From: CAWGYQ01 sp963817395
GTDB taxonomy: Bacteria; Acidobacteriota; Vicinamibacteria; Vicinamibacterales; CAVPJW01
Direction: 5' to 3'
Assembly: GCA_963817395.1 (NCBI GenBank)
Contig: CAWFOC010000003.1
Span: forward strand, 992,001 to 1,056,000
DNA length: 64,000 nt
The stretch's first letter is position 1, and each line of letters opens with the position of its first letter. This document shows, piece by piece, positions 61,265-64,000 of this stretch. The position numbers were made by a program, and so were the translations under genes. Below the pieces are notes generated by a model. The model saw only the letters and a program-made list of their open reading frames with translations, was not told the origin of the DNA and did no database searches.

Positions 61265-63034
61265 TTGGACAAGGTGGCGGTCGGTACGCATGCAGCACAT
61301 GCGGCCCATGAGCATGAACACGAGCTTGGGTTCTGGCAGAAGTACATCTTCTCGCAGGACCACAAGGTCATCGGCATTCAGTACACGCTGACGAGCCTCT
61401 GCTTCCTGCTCTTCGGGTTCAGCCTGATGGCCATGATGCGCTGGCAGCTGGCTTACCCGGGTCAGCCGATTCCGCTCATCGGGCCGTATCTCGGACAGGC
61501 CAATGCCCCGGGTGGCATCATGCTGCCCGAGTTCTACAACCAGCTGGGTGCGATGCACGGCACCATCATGGTGTTCCTCGGCGTCGTGCCGCTGGCTGTC
61601 GGAGGCTTTGGCAACTTCGTCGTGCCGCTCCAGATCGGGGCGCCCGACATGGCGTTCCCCAAGCTGAACATGGCGAGCTACTGGGTGTACTTCATCGGTG
61701 GCGTCGTCATGCTCGCGAGCTTCTTTCTTCCCGGTGGCGCGGCCAATTCCGGCTGGACCTCCTATGCGCCGCTATCGGTCATCGCCACGATGGGGCAGAC
61801 GGCCTGGCTGTTCGGCATGCTGTTCCTCATCGCCTCGTCGCTGCTCGGATCGGTGAACTTCATCGTCACGATCATCCAGCTGCGCGCCGAGGGCCTGACG
61901 TTCTTCCGCCTGCCGTTCTTCGTCTGGGCCCAGTTCGTGACGGCGTTCCTGCTGCTGCTGGCGTTTCCGCCCCTGCAGGCGGCCGCTACGCTGCAGATGA
62001 TGGACCGGCTGGCGGGGACGAGCTTCTTCCTGCCGAGCGGCCTCGTGGTGGCTGGTCAGCCGATCGCAGCGACCGGCGGGGGCAGCCCGCTCCTCTGGCA
62101 GCACCTGTTCTGGTTCCTGGCCCATCCCGAGGTGTACGTGCTGATTCTGCCGGCGATGGGCATCGTGGCCGAGGTCATTGCGAACAACACGCGCAAGCCG
62201 CTCTGGGGCTATCGCGTGATGGTCTACGCGATCATCTTTCTGGGCTTCATGTCCTTCGTCGTCTGGGCGCACCACATGTTCCTGACGGGCATGGGCACGG
62301 CCATCAGCGCCTTCTTCCAGACGACGACGATGATCATCTCGATTCCGTCGGTGGTCATCCTGAGCGCGCTGTTCCTGTCGCTGCACGGCGGATCGATCCG
62401 CTTCACGACGCCGATGCTGTTCGCTCTGGCATTCCTGCCGATGTTCGGGATTGGCGGGCTCACGGGCCTGCCATTGGGTCTTGCGGCCCCCGACATTCAC
62501 CTGCACGACACCTACTACGTCATCGGGCATTTTCACTACGTGGTGGCGCCGGGGACTCTCTTCGCGTTGTTTGCGGGGATCTATTACTGGTTCCCGAAGG
62601 TGACGGGACGCAAGCTCAACGAAACGCTGGGGAAGATCCATTTCTGGGGATCGTTCATCTGCATCAACATCGTGTTCATGCCGATGTTCATCCAGGGCCT
62701 GCAGGGCGTGAACCGCCGCCTGTACGACGGCGGCCAGCAGTACGCGCACGCGCAGCCGGTCTTGTATCTGAATACGGTCATGTCCCATGCCGCGTGGGCG
62801 CTGTTCCTGTTCCAGCTGCCCTTCATTTACAATTTCTTCATGAGCATCCGGCGCGGTCAGAAAGTTTCTGACAACCCGTGGGAGGCCACCACGCTCGAGT
62901 GGGCGGCCGCTCCCTCACCCCCGCCGCACGGAAACTTCCTGGTGACGCCGAAGGTGTATCGCGGCCCGTACGAATACAGCGTGCCGGGGCATCACGGCGA
63001 CTTCGTGCCGCAGCACGTGCCCGAGGGGGCGTAG
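61265..63034 (+). CDS. ctaD: Cytochrome c oxidase subunit I (heme-copper oxidase, type A)
   Basis: A 589-residue catalytic subunit with about 12-14 helices. Heme a and a3/CuB ligands are visible: LGAMHGTIMVFLG, the cross-linked His-Tyr in LAHPEVYVLILP, VVWAHHMFLTGM and the last histidines in DTYYVIGHFHYVVAPG. HPEVY with its glutamate marks an A-type enzyme. TTG 61265 is set by AAAGGAG at 61251-61257. The N-terminus is His-rich (THAAHAAHEHEHE). ctaC (subunit II) is not upstream, where a divergent TPR gene lies. Confidence 0.95.
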   Translation: MDKVAVGTHAAHAAHEHEHELGFWQKYIFSQDHKVIGIQYTLTSLCFLLFGFSLMAMMRWQLAYPGQPIPLIGPYLGQANAPGGIMLPEFYNQLGAMHGTIMVFLGVVPLAVGGFGNFVVPLQIGAPDMAFPKLNMASYWVYFIGGVVMLASFFLPGGAANSGWTSYAPLSVIATMGQTAWLFGMLFLIASSLLGSVNFIVTIIQLRAEGLTFFRLPFFVWAQFVTAFLLLLAFPPLQAAATLQMMDRLAGTSFFLPSGLVVAGQPIAATGGGSPLLWQHLFWFLAHPEVYVLILPAMGIVAEVIANNTRKPLWGYRVMVYAIIFLGFMSFVVWAHHMFLTGMGTAISAFFQTTTMIISIPSVVILSALFLSLHGGSIRFTTPMLFALAFLPMFGIGGLTGLPLGLAAPDIHLHDTYYVIGHFHYVVAPGTLFALFAGIYYWFPKVTGRKLNETLGKIHFWGSFICINIVFMPMFIQGLQGVNRRLYDGGQQYAHAQPVLYLNTVMSHAAWALFLFQLPFIYNFFMSIRRGQKVSDNPWEATTLEWAAAPSPPPHGNFLVTPKVYRGPYEYSVPGHHGDFVPQHVPEGA

Positions 63035-63038
63035 ACGC

Positions 63039-63629
63039 ATGCTGATTCCGTATACCGTCACCGCCCGCCCCGACACGGGCGTTCACAATTCGAAGCTCGG
63101 CATCTGGTTGTTTCTCGCGTCCGAAGTGATGCTGTTCGGCGCGTTGTTCTCGTCCTACGTGCTGCTCAGGACGAGCGCAACCACCTGGCCGCTTGGCTAC
63201 ACGATTCTGAACGTGCCGCTGGCCACGTTGAACACCGTGTTCCTCATCGGTTCGAGCGTCACGATGGTCATGTCGTGGGCAGCGCTCAAGATGCACGACT
63301 TCGGCAAGTACCGCCTCTACATGGGTCTCACGTTCCTGGCCGGGCTGGGCTTCATGGTGGTCAAGAGCTTCGAGTACTACGAGAAGTTCGCGCACCACCT
63401 GGCGCCGTCGACCAACACGTTTCTGGCGATCTACTTCACGCTCACCGGCCTTCACGGGTTGCACGTGGTGGGCGGCATGATCGTCAATGCCTATTTCTGG
63501 GGACCAGGCTCACGGATGTGGCGCACCGACCCGGAGCGCTTCACCAACCGCATCGAGGTGGCTGGTCTCTACTGGCACTTCGTCGATCTGGTCTGGATTT
63601 TTCTGTTCCCCGTGCTCTACCTGCTGTAG
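63039..63629 (+). CDS. ctaE: Cytochrome c oxidase subunit III
   Basis: A 196-residue, five-helix form of subunit III, the short type that lacks the two N-terminal helices of the mitochondrial form. SKLGIWLFLASEVMLFGALF, YFTLTGLHGLHVVGGMIVNA and GLYWHFVDLVWIFLFPVLYL are conserved. It starts 4 bases after the ctaD stop. Confidence 0.94.
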   Translation: MLIPYTVTARPDTGVHNSKLGIWLFLASEVMLFGALFSSYVLLRTSATTWPLGYTILNVPLATLNTVFLIGSSVTMVMSWAALKMHDFGKYRLYMGLTFLAGLGFMVVKSFEYYEKFAHHLAPSTNTFLAIYFTLTGLHGLHVVGGMIVNAYFWGPGSRMWRTDPERFTNRIEVAGLYWHFVDLVWIFLFPVLYLL

Positions 63630-63637
63630 GAGACGCG

Positions 63638-63991
63638 ATGGCCCACGGCGAGATCGACGACATCAAGCATCACGTGAAGCTTTACATCCGGGTGTTCACC
63701 GCCCTGATGGTGGCCACCATCATCACGGTGGCCGTCGGGTACGTGCATTTGCCGATCGGGCTAGCCGTCGTCGTGGCGCTCGCGATCGCCACCGTGAAGG
63801 CATCGCTCGTCGCCGCGTTCTTCATGCACCTGACGGCGGAGAAGAAGATCATCTACGCGTCGCTGGCGCTGGCCGCCGTGTTCTGGGTGTTTCTGATGGC
63901 GCTGCCAAATCTGTCGCGTCTCGGCGGAATTGGCCACGAGACGCCGGCCTTTGATCATGTCGCTGAAAGCGTTCCACCTGCTGTTCATTAG
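63638..63991 (+). CDS. ctaF: Cytochrome c oxidase subunit IV (prokaryotic, CtaF-like)
   Basis: A 117-residue three-helix protein. KLYIRVFTALMVATIITVAV, VKASLVAAFFMHLTAEKKII and ALAAVFWVFLMALPNLSRL match the bacterial subunit IV family that stabilises caa3/aa3 oxidases. ATG 63638 has GGAGA nearby. Its end overlaps the next start by 35 bases. Confidence 0.88.
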   Translation: MAHGEIDDIKHHVKLYIRVFTALMVATIITVAVGYVHLPIGLAVVVALAIATVKASLVAAFFMHLTAEKKIIYASLALAAVFWVFLMALPNLSRLGGIGHETPAFDHVAESVPPAVH

Positions 63992-64000
63992 CCTGTCGAT
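63957..64000 (+). CDS. Start of a further gene in the oxidase operon (cut by window end)
   Basis: ATG 63957 opens a frame reading MSLKAFHLLFISLS to the window edge, a hydrophobic beginning typical of small membrane proteins in oxidase operons. It overlaps the end of ctaF. Only 14 codons are visible, so identity cannot be given. Confidence 0.4.
   Translation, partial: MSLKAFHLLFISLS

Noticed and set aside
61772..62788. 338-residue open frame antisense to ctaD
   Set aside because: Gln/Arg/His-rich shadow without recognisable domain; ctaD is intact on the plus strand.
1..64000. CRISPR arrays, insertion sequences, prophage
   Set aside because: No regularly spaced repeats, transposase, integrase or phage structural genes were recognised on either strand.

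Overview
This GC-rich 64 kb window reads as chromosome of a free-living aerobic bacterium. Gene content points to the Acidobacteriota, probably a Vicinamibacteria-like lineage: a PilZ-type response regulator, paired VWFA-related secreted proteins, a carboxypeptidase-regulatory/TPR protein, a beta-lactamase-NamZ fusion, and split nuo and atp clusters. This placement is an inference from gene content; no rRNA or other marker was available to test it. No prophage, insertion sequence, CRISPR array or plasmid gene was seen, so most of the window is core metabolism.

Layout. 1-2.2 kb: Gld-type ABC export system (minus strand). 2.4-5.5 kb: peroxiredoxin, then a CadC-like metal sensor with a perfect operator palindrome and its P1B-type Zn/Cd/Pb ATPase. 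5.6-9.5 kb: CorC/HlyC-type protein, a damaged response regulator-PilZ gene, a LysW-like carrier protein overlapping a LarE-type PP-loop enzyme, and a Pal lipoprotein. 9.6-16.3 kb: pyrimidine biosynthesis in two divergent blocks (pyrK-pyrD-pyrF-glutaredoxin on minus; PyrR leader RNA, pyrR-pyrB-pyrC and a PRTase paralogue on plus). 16.3-20.8 kb: a TIGR02757 protein, two glycosyltransferases and a TolC-type outer membrane protein. 21-26.7 kb: pyrE, truA, then uppS-cdsA-dxr-rseP. 26.7-33.8 kb: heme operon ccsA/hemX-hemA-hemC-cobA/hemD-hemB-hemL on minus. 33.9-35.8 kb: two VWFA proteins. 36-47.7 kb: respiratory complex I genes nuoA-C-D-H-J-K-L-M-N followed by atpZ-atpI-atpB-atpE. 47.8-53 kb: a secreted HExxH protein, a TPR protein and a beta-lactamase/NamZ fusion. 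53-58 kb: DUF420 protein, ABC-2 exporter, ctaB and ctaA, cupredoxin-like lipoprotein. 58-61 kb: M23 peptidase, tRNA-Glu with its own promoter and terminator, TPR protein. 61.2-64 kb: cytochrome oxidase subunits I, III and IV.

How it fits together. The heme operon, heme O/A synthases, complex I, ATP synthase Fo and the cytochrome oxidase form an aerobic respiration district. Both respiratory operons are split: none of the cofactor-carrying Nuo subunits (B, E, F, G, I) and none of the F1 genes are present. Pyrimidine synthesis is probably controlled by PyrR acting on a hairpin whose lower stem hides a ribosome binding site.

A caution for every reader: at least 18 reading-frame breaks occur, many in genes that should be essential (dxr, hemL, nuoC, pyrR, truA, pyrK), and about 16 of them are repaired by removing a single base. 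That insertion bias suggests uncorrected long-read consensus errors. Affected genes are annotated here as single genes across the break. The strongest candidates for new biology are the LysW-like/LarE pair, the PyrR-hairpin/leader-ORF arrangement, the nidogen-like HExxH protein, and the complex I cluster lacking all cofactor subunits.
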